DNA of 64,000 bases, from NCBI GenBank assembly GCA_964034945.1, contig OZ035961.1, positions 6,120,001-6,184,000 on the forward strand, in the 5' to 3' direction. A program made the translations under genes and the position numbers. Below, piece after piece: positions 1 through 9,985 of the stretch (positions are counted from its first letter, which is position 1; the number at the start of each line of letters is the position of its first letter). The notes beneath the pieces are model-generated. The model saw only the letters and a list, made by a program, of their open reading frames with translations, searched no databases and was not told where the DNA came from. Source of the DNA: Chrysopilus asiliformis (taxonomy: Eukaryota > Arthropoda > Insecta > Diptera > Rhagionidae).

Positions 1-86
1 CCCAGGATGATGAGGGTTAAACTGAATGTTCCGGGTTTATGATCCACCTGTGGCACGCTGTCACTTATGGCGTATTGGAATGGCCT

Positions 87-262
87 GGAGTGGTATTCCG
101 TAACTTGATTCAAGCGTTTGTTTCGAGTTAGAAGAAAAAGTGGTATTTGCTATCTCGGTTTCTCTCTGTCATTTATTTTGGTCAAAACAGAGACAGCGAA
201 TACTTCTTCTTGTTCTTCTAATTCGAAACAAACGCTTGAAACAAGTTACGGAATATCACTCC
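87..262. mobile_element. Foldback MITE with long terminal inverted repeats
   Basis: The left arm, from GGAGTGGTATTCCGTAACTT, pairs with the right arm ending CAAGTTACGGAATATCACTCC over about 50 bp with only a few mismatches. The core (TCAAGCGTTTGTTTCGAGTTAG) is near perfect. The 176-bp unit has no coding capacity and can fold into one hairpin. No clear target duplication is visible, so the superfamily is unknown. Confidence 0.7.
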
Positions 263-500
263 TGCTCTTTTTGCTCGAAAATTGCTCGATCTAGATTTTA
301 AATCGAATAGAAAATTTTGGCAATTTATGCTGAGAATAGGAATGCAGTTTTCGACTTTTCAGTAGAGCATTAGAGCATTCAGTAGAGTGGTTCGAATTCG
401 CCATTAAAATTCATTCAAAATGCTCTCTTGCGCAGTGCTGTAAAAAAATTTAAGGACAAGGAAAAACACAGTTTTTTTTAATAAAAAAAAACTTTTATAA
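263..500. other. AT-rich intergenic stretch, no gene seen
   Basis: Short A and T runs only. Nothing beyond a local direct repeat (agtagagcattagagcattc) can be supported. Confidence 0.5.
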
Positions 501-980
501 CATAATAAAATCCACAATTACCAGGGGCCAATCGTCAAATAATGACAGACAAAATGTTTATTTAAAAAACTCCATTTATATAGGAGAGAAGGAAAGGAGT
601 GGTCCGATTGGATTTTGATGTATGGATAGGTTATGTAAAATCTTATTTTAAATACATTTTATCTTCATAAATTTTTCAATATGACTCACCGTTTTCGAGA
701 AAAATCCAAAAAACTGTTTCGTTTGTATGGTGAGGGAGGAAGAGATGGTCCAGTTCTGCCCGTTCAAGAACTTAGCCTTTTCATTTACGAGGAAACGTAA
801 CTATACAAAATTTTAAGTCTTTAGCTCAATCTCTACAAAATTTATGGTGTTGACGGGCAGACAGACGGACAGATATACAGACAGATAGACAGACGCAAAT
901 GCAGAAATCAACATCTTTTGTCGTCCCTAACGCCCAGGTGTAGTTTTGTGTCCGATGATATTTACACTTGTACTATAGTG
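501..980 (+). mobile_element. DINE-1/Helentron-like non-autonomous element, family R1 (copy a)
   Basis: Begins near a CATAA...ATTACCAGGGGCCAATCG hairpin-like terminus and runs through blocks shared with copies at 3895, 6950, 27595 and 62618. These include GGATTTTGATGTATGG, GGTTATGTAAAATC, a CACCGTTTTCGAGAAAA block, CAAGAACTTAGCC and TTTACGAG(G)AAACG. A short (GACA)n tract lies at about 854-895. The terminal hairpin, microsatellite core and lack of an ORF match the DINE-1/HINE architecture known in flies. The assignment is by structure only. Confidence 0.55.
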
Positions 981-1332
981 CCTATATGTTTTTGTACCAT
1001 AATGTAAATGGCCTTAGTAAAATGTTTTTTACTATGTTTTTTTTTAAATTTATGTAAACGGTCCATTAGCTTTAGATACATCACGAAAACCCAATTTAAT
1101 TTATTTCAATTTTTGATCACTTTCAGTGAATTTTGAATCTTTTAAATGAAATAAGATTATTTATACTAATCAAAAACGAATATAAAGCTACTTATGTGAA
1201 ACAATTTTCTAAAATAAACACACGTGCGAGTAAATTGCTTCCAGCGAATTGAGTTAGATTGGATTCTTTCTTTTTTCATGAATCTACATTTCTTACGTCT
1301 ACTTTATTAGTTAAATTCTTTTATCATAATAT
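981..1332. other. AT-rich stretch, no gene seen
   Basis: No repeat, RNA gene or plausible exon recognised. Confidence 0.4.
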
Positions 1333-1407
1333 TTGTTTAGCTGTGTTTCCTTCATATTTTTTTTTGGTTTCGTATTTTCTTTTTTTCTTTTTTTTTGCTT
1401 CGGGCAG

Positions 1408-1575
1408 CCAAGTAAAAATGAATTAATATACTCATATCGTGGAAATACGAAGCAAATCAGGATTCAAGAGCCAGAGGACTTGGTATTTTGGATACGGAAG
1501 AAAAATCCGGGAGTAAGCCGAATTGAACCGAAAATAAAAAGCGAACAGCGCCGTCAACATCATTACATTAATTAA
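1408..1575 (+). CDS. Candidate 3'-terminal exon of an unknown host gene
   Basis: A strong polypyrimidine tract (about 1357-1400) is followed by GGGCAG at 1402-1407, which resembles a splice acceptor. From 1408 the frame stays open for about 55 codons to a TAA at 1573-1575. The reading includes QEPEDLVFWIRKKNPG and then a basic tail. The composition is visibly less AT-biased than the flanks, and AATAAA-type signals follow at about 1574 and 1594. The product shows no family I recognise. The upstream exon, if any, lies outside what I can identify. The open frame extends further upstream only through the T-rich tract, which is not credible protein. It could equally be a chance ORF in a decayed repeat. 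Confidence 0.25.
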   Translation, partial: PSKNELIYSYRGNTKQIRIQEPEDLVFWIRKKNPGVSRIEPKIKSEQRRQHHYIN

Positions 1576-1599
1576 TAAATTCCCAGTACACCTAAATAA

Positions 1600-2838
1600 A
1601 TCCAAGGTCTAATCCGAAGATGGAAAACAATAACTGGGCCGAGACCGAGATAAATGAAAATGTCTCCCGTGAGTTATTAATGAGAAAAGTATTTTTTCCT
1701 GTCACCCGCTGCTTTACTTTGCGAAGATGAATGAAAGACCGTCTTCAGGATTCTTTGCTGTCGTACTTGAATTGTGTGTTTAACGAATATATACCGTAGG
1801 CACCTACTATTAATGTATTAAACAGCAAGTATCTTAATGTTTCGATTTAAAACTGCTTTTAGGCAGTATTGTCTCAAGAGAGGACAATATTCATTATATT
1901 CGCTAGATTCCAGGTGGCAAAATGTGTTTTTTTATGAATAAATGACATAAGTTGATGAATGACTTTTATGCTTAGTAAAGGAAGCGCAATTTATTGCCCA
2001 CCTGAACGACACCCATCGAAAATAAATAGTTGGGAACAGATGTTATTGTTTGTATTTGTTTGGTATATGCACACAAACACACAGCTAAAATCAACCCAAA
2101 TAGAATTTTCCTTCTAACAAAGCAAGCTTTTAAAGTGTAGATAATAAAAATTTGAAAAAAATCATTTTGCGTAGGGCTTTGATCTCAAAAATAAAAGCAA
2201 GATAAAAAGAAACATGCAAAAATTTCCAAACCATTACACAGAGAACGCTTTTATCCCAAATCGTAATAGTTTTTACGCACACTTTAGAAGCTTGTTGGTT
2301 TATTTTAGCCATTTTAGTCTCCATTTTGTTTTTCTTGAGTTATTTTTTTTAAAGCTTTTCCTTTAAGTCCTCACGTTCTAGATCAAGCATCTCCAGGCCT
2401 TGGCTCTTGCGGCTCCTCGTACATATTATTGAGCCAGACACATTTTACTTTGCCCACATTAATGTTTTTGTCAATACTATCTTACATTAGCATTCAGAAA
2501 AACGAACCTGAACGAAAGGCCGCCGAACGTGATCGAACATCTCTTTCCACCACCAGTACGCTAGAATCGATATGCAGTTTGATTTGTAGTTAGTTTGTTT
2601 CAGACTTTCGATGCAAGAGGATGTCATTCGTCTGCTTAATATTTGTTAGATTTGTAATGAGGTTTTGAATGCCAAGTAGCAAATGCTTCGAGTTCAGGTT
2701 GTGGTGGTTTCGACGTGGTGGTGGTTGTACAGAGACAGTTATCTTGGAGACCCCTGTTCTAGATACTCGTTTGTTCGAATTGTACACGTGTCGGACGTCC
2801 GCCATTTTTTTTCGTACACCCACACACTCATAGTACAT
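1600..2838. other. Non-coding region with decayed repeats
   Basis: No gene recognised. The block at about 2160-2350 (AAAATAAAAGCAAGATAA, then TTTCTTGAGTTATTTTTT) has relatives at about 36070 and 61220-61440, so it is probably an old dispersed repeat. Around 2680-2730 there is a GTGGTGG-rich patch with no convincing product. Confidence 0.4.
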
Positions 2839-2960
2839 TGTTTCTGTGTGCCAAATTTCAAGTTAGTCGGATGAGGGGAAGTCGGTCAAAATTAGAAATT
2901 TCTGTGTGCAAAATTTCAAGTTAGTCGGATGAGGGGAAGTCGGTCAAAATTAGATTACAA
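2839..2960 (+). repeat. Tandem duplication of a 61-bp unit
   Basis: The unit TTCTGTGTGC(C/A)AAATTTCAAG...GTCGGTCAAAATTAGA occurs twice in direct succession, with one or two differences. The second copy runs into ...CAAACAAACTAACTAAC, a tail typical of dispersed insect repeats. Confidence 0.75.
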
Positions 2961-3894
2961 GATTTGACCCTAACATACAAACAAACTAACTAACAACTCA
3001 AACTAAAAAAAGCTTGTAAGAATAGTTCCATACCATGAGAATTGCTATTTAATAACTACACGTAGCGAAATCTTTGCCGCAAAAAAACTTTTTATATTAC
3101 AAAGTTGACAAAGTACATATTACAAAAACAAACTTTAGCTAGAGAAAAATATTACATTTTGCCTCGTATTTTAATATTTTTATTTTTTTATTAAGTTAAA
3201 CCAAGTTGTTGTGATTACAACGGAAAAACTACAATATATTTCCAGTTTTCAATTCACCTGATTACTTTTAGTCTTGCATTTTTCTACGTAAAATCATAAT
3301 GAAATAAAAAAGCCAGAAAATATGAAAAAAAGTTATTGAAATGATTTTTTTACATCATTTAACTTCGTTCATGGTAAAATTTGTAAACTTTTTTGTGAAT
3401 TTTTTTTTTCGTAAGTTTGTGCGTCTGAAAAATAACATCTTAATACGGAAACAAAATTCAAAATTAGTTAATTTTTTAAAAGAAAAAACTTCTAGCTAGG
3501 TGAACCAGAGCACTTGTTAAATAACATTCTGCGGAGTGATTAAAATGCGGCAAACGCTTTTACTAGCATTTTAGCCAGTTTTAGTATGGAAAAAGTGAAT
3601 AAAGTTTGAAGCATTTACTATTCCACAAGTGTACCAAAAAAGCTTGTAACGTAACGTTAAAAAAGCTTGTAACAGCAATAGTGTTTTCTAGTACCTATTT
3701 ACCTTCATTTTTAGTGAATAAAATCTGGCACTTACTATTTGAAAGAAATAGCCCAATTTATGACAGAAAATTTATCCGAAATTTATAGAAATTGCCTCTC
3801 GATGCAGTTTTTTTTGGAAGAAAATGCCTTGAGAAACACACATTAAATAGAATAAATCTTAAGTCCCATTTCCACAATAACTATTTTCTACAAA
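2961..3894. other. AT-rich stretch, no gene seen
   Basis: Only short repeated words (AAAAAAGCTTGTAA at about 3005, 3640 and 3660) and A/T runs. Confidence 0.4.
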
Positions 3895-3944
3895 AAACAT
3901 AAGAAAAGCTACAATTGCCAGGGGCAATCGTCAAATACTCTATA

Positions 3945-4897
3945 CGAGGGCAGTCCGATAAGTACTTAGCCTCACCGCCCGATGGCGCCACTATCGCAGG
4001 AGAAATTTACTATCGTGTAGTACATTCTCATAGAGAATATTGAAGGTGCGCGAGATAGCTGAGACAGTAGGCATCTCAAAAGACCGCGTGGGTCATATCC
4101 TGCATGAAATTTTGGGCATGAGAAAGCTGTCGGCGCGATGGGTGCCGCGTTTGCTCACTTCGGACAACAAGCGCAACCGTGAAACTACTTCACAGCAGTG
4201 TTTGACGCTGTTTAAGCACAATCCGAAGGCGTTTCTGCGTCGTTTCGTGACCGTCGACGAAACATGGATCCACTGGTACACACCAGAGACTAAGGAACAG
4301 TCGAAACAGTGGACTTTACCCGGCGAACGTGCTCCGAAGAAGGCGAAGACTGTCCTATCTGCCGGAAAGGTGATGGCCACCGTTTTCTGGGATTCACAAG
4401 GTGTGATCTACATCGACTACCTGGAGAAGGGCAAAACGATCACAGGGCTCTACTATACCGAAATATTGGGCCGATTCGACGCCGAATTGCAGAAAAAACC
4501 GCCCCATTTGGCGAAGAAAAAAGTGCTCTTCCACCATGACAACGCACCGGCTCACACCTCCGCCGTCGCCACGGCCAAACTGGTCGAATTGGGCTACGAA
4601 CTGCTGCCCCATCCACCGTATTCTCCAGATTTGGCCCCGTGCGACTTCTTTTTGTTTCCAAACTTGAAAAAGTCACTCGCCGGGCAGAAATTTGAGTCGA
4701 ATGAGGAGGTCATCGCCGCTACGGAGGCCTACTTTGCAGACCTCGAGAAAACGTATTTTTCAGACGGGTTAAAGAAGTTGGAGCATCGCTGGGTCAAGTA
4801 TATCGAGCTAAAAGGAGACTATGTTGAGAAATAAATGGTCACTTTTCCAAAATTTTCGTTTTTTTTTGTAGGCTAAGTACTTATTGGACTGCCCTCG
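3945..4897 (+). mobile_element. Internally deleted mariner transposon (TA target duplication)
   Basis: The 27-bp terminal inverted repeats start CGAGGGCAGTCCGATAAGTA and differ by one base. TA duplications sit at 3943-3944 and 4898-4899. At 953 bp it is short of the roughly 1.3 kb of complete mariners. The missing part is the 5' end of the transposase gene. The body is clearly GC-richer than its neighbours, as expected for a recently arrived element. Confidence 0.93.
4040..4834 (+). pseudogene. Mariner transposase, N-terminally truncated, catalytic DD34D intact
   Basis: Mariner transposases bind the terminal repeats and perform cut-and-paste transposition in the nucleus. The 264-codon frame has no ATG at its start: codon 1 is TTG and a stop lies two codons upstream. 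It keeps the second helix-turn-helix of the DNA-binding region (residues 2-24, VREIAETVGISKDRVGHIL) and the linker motif RKLSARWVPRLL. The catalytic motifs are VDETWIHW (D73), HHDNAPAH (D167) and YSPDLAPCDFFLFP (D202). The 34-residue spacing between the second and third Asp is diagnostic of mariner DD34D. The C-terminus ends naturally in ELKGDYVEK. About the first 80 residues of a complete protein, including the first HTH, are absent. There are no internal stops or frameshifts, so the loss looks recent. Function as a transposase is unlikely. Confidence 0.9.
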
Positions 4898-4998
4898 TAT
4901 GATGGCATAGACATTTTTTTTTTGAAAAAATCAATTTGTATGGCAGAGAAGGGAAGGACTGGTTCAATTGGATTTCGGTGTACGGGATGGTTATGTAA

Positions 4999-5329
4999 AG
5001 CGGGCCACACACTAGACACGATTCACGACAATCTTATGACTCATCAATCCTCAAGGAAAGGCAACACGAAAAAGATTGTACGTGAAGTCCCCACACACAT
5101 TCATTCCCATCGGTTTGTAGCTAACTTTCGGTCAGTCTACATCGAGAGAGCGCTGTTACTGGGACAACCCAACAAGATTGTCGTGAATCTCGACGAGTTC
5201 AGGTGGCCGTGGAATGATACAATCTTGGCGTTCAAGCTTTGATTGTACTCTTTCATTGCCCACATACTGTGAGGTTACACGATTGTATCCTCATGGCACG
5301 TCGTGTACCCTCTTAGTGTGTGGGCCGCT
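4999..5329. mobile_element. MITE with TAA target duplication (Harbinger-type), nested in R1
   Basis: Terminal inverted repeats AGCGGGCCACACACTA / TAGTGTGTGGGCCGCT are flanked by TAA at 4996-4998 and 5330-5332. Three-base TAA/TTA duplications are the hallmark of PIF/Harbinger transposition. The unit is 331 bp with no transposase. The flanks join into an uninterrupted R1 sequence. Confidence 0.75.
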
Positions 5330-5418
5330 TAAAATCATATTTTTAACACCATTTTGGCATAGAAAAGTGAAAATAGGTAAGGGTCGCGAAATCGAAAATA
5401 GCCTATAACCGACCCATA

Positions 5419-5668
5419 ATTGAGGCGTTAAAAGCTAGAGTGGACCAACCCACAAAATCGGGTTTTTGAAGCTTTTCCACTCTGTACTATTTTTGACTGA
5501 AAATTTTTGCAAAAAAAAATCTGTGGACTTTATTACTCAATGTTGAAACGTTTTTTGGTGCATCCAAACATTTTTGTCTAAAAACTCACTCGCAATAGTG
5601 ATTCAAACACAAAAAAATTCACGATTTCGACATGTGGATTGGTCCACTCTAGCTTTGAACGCCTCAAT
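5419..5668 (+). mobile_element. TA-flanked MITE, family R7 (copy 1)
   Basis: Terminal inverted repeats ATTGAGGCGTTAAAAGCTAG / CTAGCTTTGAACGCCTCAAT with TA on the left (right side mutated to TT). The 250-bp unit has a second copy in the opposite orientation at 56374-56624. No ORF. Probably mobilised by a Tc1/mariner-type transposase. Confidence 0.8.
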
Positions 5669-6900
5669 TTAAAGTTACATTCAACAAAAAACCGTATTAA
5701 AATTATTTGAATGTTTTCTGAGCCAAGTTTGGGCATTCAATTTCGTAACAGATAGACATTCAGACTGATATTCAGTTTTTTAATAGTACTAAATTATTTG
5801 ATTTTCCTCAGATTTTTCGGTATATGTTTCTTTTATTTATCAAAATAACCAATACAGAAGTAATCTGTTTTTTTGTTTTCCAATTTTATGAAACTAAAAA
5901 GGAAAAACTGTTAATCCATTGGGTTTTATGATAGAACTTAAATCTTCTTAAACAAAAAGTTCCAATTGCCAAGCAATCGTTTGGAATATTGGCCAACATA
6001 GATATTTAAATCGTAGTCAAAGTTTATTCTTATGTTAATATTTTTCCCCACAATACACGGACGAAATATCACAAAAATTTTATCTCCATTATATTCGATC
6101 AACAAATAGGATAAAAAATTACAAAATTGTTCCGCACCAGTTGTCAGTTCGATTCGAAGATTTTTACATTTTTATCAAATCTATAAATAACATTTTTCTT
6201 ATGTATTTTTGTATTTTTGCTCAATGATTTAATGCCAAGTAAAATTCTTAAAAAAAATATATAAGAATTTGCAATGTGATGGAAGTATTGAATTTGCTGG
6301 AATTCTTAATATTTTCATTTTTTTTTCGTATTTATTTATTTTCATTGAGCTTGAAGTTGAAATGTAATAAGCATCATCTGTGCTCCAATGGTAAGACGAT
6401 GTAGTGCAATATAGAAGCAATCTGACAACTGCAGATGAAAAACAAGCACCACTCTCTGTCAGTTTTCCATGATTTATTATATTCAAATTGCAAATTTTTC
6501 CATCTATCAATATAACGGATGACACAAGATAGATTTTTGTTTACTCCGTTTTCCTTCCTTTATACATATACCCGCACATACTTTCGAAATTTCCAAATTA
6601 AATGCCCAACGAAAATTGCATCCACATTCCGATCAATAATTTTTCCCATTCTCTTAAGATATGTATCAGTGATAAACAAAATCTTTTAAATTTATTTACG
6701 TACAGTGGCACCTCGGTTGGTGAAATTAATCTGTTGCTGAACTTAAAAGTGTGATTAAAGTGGGGTAATCACCCCCTTTAATGTGAGAGTGAGGAGAGCT
6801 GAGGAAAATGGTCTGACATGGAATTAAAAATTTTATCTACAAAGGCGAAACAATTTTTAGGACAAAAATCATGAAATCAAATACAGAAAATAACATTTGG
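5669..6900. other. AT-rich stretch, no gene seen
   Basis: No exon, RNA gene or repeat boundary could be supported. A motif of the GCGCCGCAG type begins at 6908. Confidence 0.4.
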
Positions 6901-6929
6901 TAAATATGCGCCGCAGACGAAATCTTTTA

Positions 6930-7250
6930 ATTTGGAAAACCATATTCACACTTTTCTTATTTATAGATTTTTCGATACAATGAACCGTTTTCCAAAAAAT
7001 AAGAAAAAAAAGTATTCCATTTTGATGGAAGGAGTGGTTCAACTGGATTTTAATGTATGGATGAGTTATGTAACATCATATTCTAAACTCATTTTACCTT
7101 TACAACTCTTCGTTGTCGATAAAATCGCAAAAAAAAATTTCATTTGTATGGGGGGGTATAAATGGTCCAATTTTGCCCATTCAAGAACTTAGCCTTGCCA
7201 TTTACGATAAACGCAACTACATAAAATTTCAAGTCTCAACAATTTAAGTT
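6930..7250 (+). mobile_element. R1 DINE-1-like fragment (copy c)
   Basis: Shares GGAGTGGTTCAACTGGATTT, a GATG(T)ATGG block, TCATATTCTAAA, a TTTGTATGGGGG block, CCCATTCAAGAACTTAGCC and TTTACGATAAACGCAACTA with the other R1 copies. Both ends are degraded. Confidence 0.55.
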
Positions 7251-8980
7251 GAAGATCATTTGCTAAGTTGCCATGTTTAATTTTCGGTATGCCGAGGCTA
7301 AATGCCTAAATCCGACACTATCCCCTATAATCAGAAGCCATAGTTTTAAGACAAATTTTAATTCCAAATTACCACGTAAAGAACAAGGTAAGGTCTTGTG
7401 AGGGTGCGATAGGGAGGCGGGGTGGATCTAAGCAAATTTGTGAGGTGGGAAATTGGATGTGGAAATGTAGGGGCGGGCAGTAAATTTTAATACCGGGAAA
7501 TCTGAAGGGCAACAAATTTGTTTAGAAACTACCTACAAAATACGTCCCCCTTGTGATTATTTAAATGAAGTCTAATACTGCCTTTAAACTTCCGTTTACC
7601 TTTCCCCCTCCTTCTAAATGTGAGACTTTTTTATGGACCGCACCCCAAGCATATTCCAGAAAAATATATTTTATGTGGTATTATGAATCTATTAATATCA
7701 GATAAAATATCTTTTTTAATTCATATCACAAATCTCTTAGGAATTTTATATTGAACTTTTAAGGAACGTGAATTAAATAACTATCAAATCATAGAATTAA
7801 ATTATTTTCATTTGATTTTCTTATACCAGAATGTTTAAAATAAGGTTAATCAATTATAAGCAGTACAAAATTTAGTTAAATACTCGAATATAAATGAAAA
7901 TTACCATTATATTGTTATATGTTAGAATTATATTTATCTACTGGATGAAAACCGATTACTAAATAAGTTTTATTGATATTAATGCATGCGTACATTTACA
8001 GCAAATTAAAGCAGAAGATATATGTAGGCCTGTAGCTATCATTTGCCTAAAGATATTTATGTACTTCCCTTATAACTGGCCAAATTTTCCCCCCAGATAC
8101 AGTTTCATATAAATAAATTTTCTCATTTACAGGAAATCTGACCGTGTGTGTTTGGATGTATTTGTCTAATTCTGTTAGTGTATAGAGTTAAATGCTCTAA
8201 GGTAATTAAATTTATACAAATTTGTTTATTTATCATTAATTCTGATTGTAAATAGAAATTAAATGTATCAAATTTCAGTTAAATTTTGGATAATTGATAT
8301 GAAGAGAAATAATTTTCATAAATTTCACCTCTTTCGGACATATTTGTTCAAATAAACTCAAGTATTATATTATTAGTAGTTACTGATTAACCAAATTTGA
8401 TTTTATGAACTTGAAATTTCAATCATTTCTCACAGAAGCCTATGCCTAAACTAAATAGGAAACTGGCCACATCAATGAAATTAATTCAAAAGGCAAATAT
8501 TCACAAAATTTCAGCATAACGAAATTTTGCATCTTTAATCAAATAAACCAGCATATTGGGTATAAAGCAAATTTGCATTTTAATATCAAATAATTAAATT
8601 TGACTATTTCTATTAAACAAAAAATAAATAAATAAACGCAGTTTTTTTTACACATTAATGGCACAGTTTTGTCCTCGAGAATATTTTGTAATAGATTCCT
8701 CGGGAAAATTTTGTAATAAATTTGTAAGCAGTATAATATTTTTAAATTTCGGATTTTCTCAGAAATTTTGACTTTTTTAGATGTCAACACAATTGATATT
8801 ATGAAAATATCAATTAAAAAACGCACTGTATGCAAAAAAATTAAAAATACGTTGAAAAAATGCGCCGCAGGCATTGTAAAAGTAACTTTTACAGCAACAT
8901 CTAGTTGAAGTATTGTAGAAGGTGTTTTGCATATTTAATGACCGCTTTTTTAGTGTTAAATCATAATATAAATATTAATA
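7251..8980. other. AT-rich stretch with old repeat fragments, no gene seen
   Basis: At 7290-7325 a piece GCCTAAATCCGACACTATCC resembles the terminus of the R11 family. At 8861-8872 the motif TGCGCCGCAGGC occurs, followed about 60 bases later by GCATATTTAATGACCGCTTT, also seen at about 55160. Nothing else is supported. Confidence 0.4.
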
Positions 8981-8984
8981 AAGT

Positions 8985-9065
8985 AGATTCCCGATAATTC
9001 GTATATCCCGCTAATTCGTATGAATTTGCTGGTCCCTTGAAATACGAATTATCATGATTCTACTG
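8985..9065. mobile_element. Small pogo-like MITE
   Basis: An inverted repeat, GTAGATTCCCGATAATTCGT on the left and ACGAATTATCATGATTCTAC on the right, encloses a roughly 80-bp unit. It also contains an internal ACGAATTAGC/GCTAATTCGT copy. AGTAGAATCCCGATAATTCG-type ends resemble pogo/Tigger elements. The boundary is approximate. Confidence 0.5.
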
Positions 9066-9594
9066 TATTATAAGGAAATGTCACTTTTCTTTGTGTCGGG
9101 ATTTCCGAAACTCTACTTAGCCCATTTCAATGAAACTTTACAGTTAGGTTTACAGTATCAATAAGATGGTTATAGGCTATGCTGTTTTTCAAATTTTCCC
9201 GGAGAGGGGGTAACTCCTGATATTTCTAGAACTGCAGAATGGATTCGAATATGGTTTTCATCATTGGAGAGGTCAGCCCTCAGGAAAAATTTTCACTCAA
9301 AAATATCTATCTCCTCCCTTCTCTGTAAACCTTGCCAACTGCTATCTTCTGCAATTTTGACTGGATTTGATTCCGGTTTCACCATCAAATCCAAGAATGG
9401 AGGCCAAGTAACTACCGAGGCTGTGGAGCGGAATTGGTCCAAGGTCTCTATTATTGCCTTATTTGAAATGTTATTATGTGTAATAATCTTAATTTTTCAA
9501 AATTTATTTCAAAATTTTCTAAAGCCGAGGAATCGTGATGATCGCAGGCTGACGTGGTCAGGAAGGCCGAAGGAATCAACCACAAAGTAGTTCG
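9066..9594. other. No gene recognised
   Basis: Contains an open frame (9264-9590) with ordinary AT-rich composition and no recognisable domain. I do not treat it as a gene. Confidence 0.35.
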
Positions 9595-9985
9595 GTGCGC
9601 AGTTCTAGTAAATTATAATTGTAAATTGAATAATCCCGGACGAAGTTTTAATTTCCGGAACCCTTAACACGTTGGCTACCATGTGAGTCACCGGTGTACA
9701 CACACTATTGTCATTACCGTCAGTTTCTCAAGTTCCATGGTTGAGTGCAGTCGCTCGTGCGGTACAAAGGGGGGTTTTTTTTGTCCGTTATATTTTATTC
9801 GATTCGTTCGTTTTTGTCTGTATTGATCTTGTGTTCACTGGTGACTCACAAAGTACAGAAATGATTTTTGCGTTTTTTCCCAGTGTATACTAGCGGAGTA
9901 AGCGTTTTTTTGGCTGGTAGCCAACGTGTTAAAACCGGGACTGTACCAGCTAATTCGGTCACCCTTTGGTAAAATACCCTAACAA
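9595..9985. mobile_element. Terminus of old R11-type element, split by a piggyBac-type MITE
   Basis: The flank ATTTCCGGAACCC...ACCGGGACTGTA...GTCACCCTTT resembles the R11 terminus at 55235-55310 (CCGAGGTACCGGGACAGCAT...GTCACCCTATTT) once the 261-bp MITE is removed. The similarity is short, so this is tentative. Confidence 0.4.
9668..9928. mobile_element. piggyBac-type MITE (TTAA target duplication)
   Basis: TTAA flanks at 9664-9667 and 9929-9932. Terminal repeats are CACGTTGGCTACCA / TGGTAGCCAACGTG. A second, subterminal inverted repeat is GTGAGTCACCGGTGTACAC / GTGTTCACTGGTGACTCAC. The terminal plus subterminal repeats and TTAA site are the piggyBac layout. No transposase. Confidence 0.85.

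Larger units (their letters stand above)
3895..5345 (+). mobile_element. R1 DINE-1-like element (copy b) interrupted by two younger insertions
   Basis: The start ACATAAGAAAAGCTACAATT with hairpin ATTGCC-AGG-GGCAAT matches the copy at 62618. The element is broken at TA 3943-3944 by a mariner and at TAA 4996-4998 by a MITE. Removing both inserts and one target copy each restores the R1 order (CAAATACTCTATGATG... and GGTTATGTAAAATCATATTT) seen at 501-980 and 62618-62860. This makes R1 the oldest layer here. Confidence 0.6.

Noticed and set aside
2590..2874. Overlapping frames on both strands around a GTGGTGG patch
   Set aside because: No domain on either strand, and the adjacent 61-bp tandem repeat points to repeat-derived sequence.
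4093..4676. Several other-frame ORFs in the mariner
   Set aside because: Shadows of the transposase frame, caused by its higher GC content.
9264..9590. 108-codon frame
   Set aside because: No recognisable domain and background composition. Kept as unannotated.
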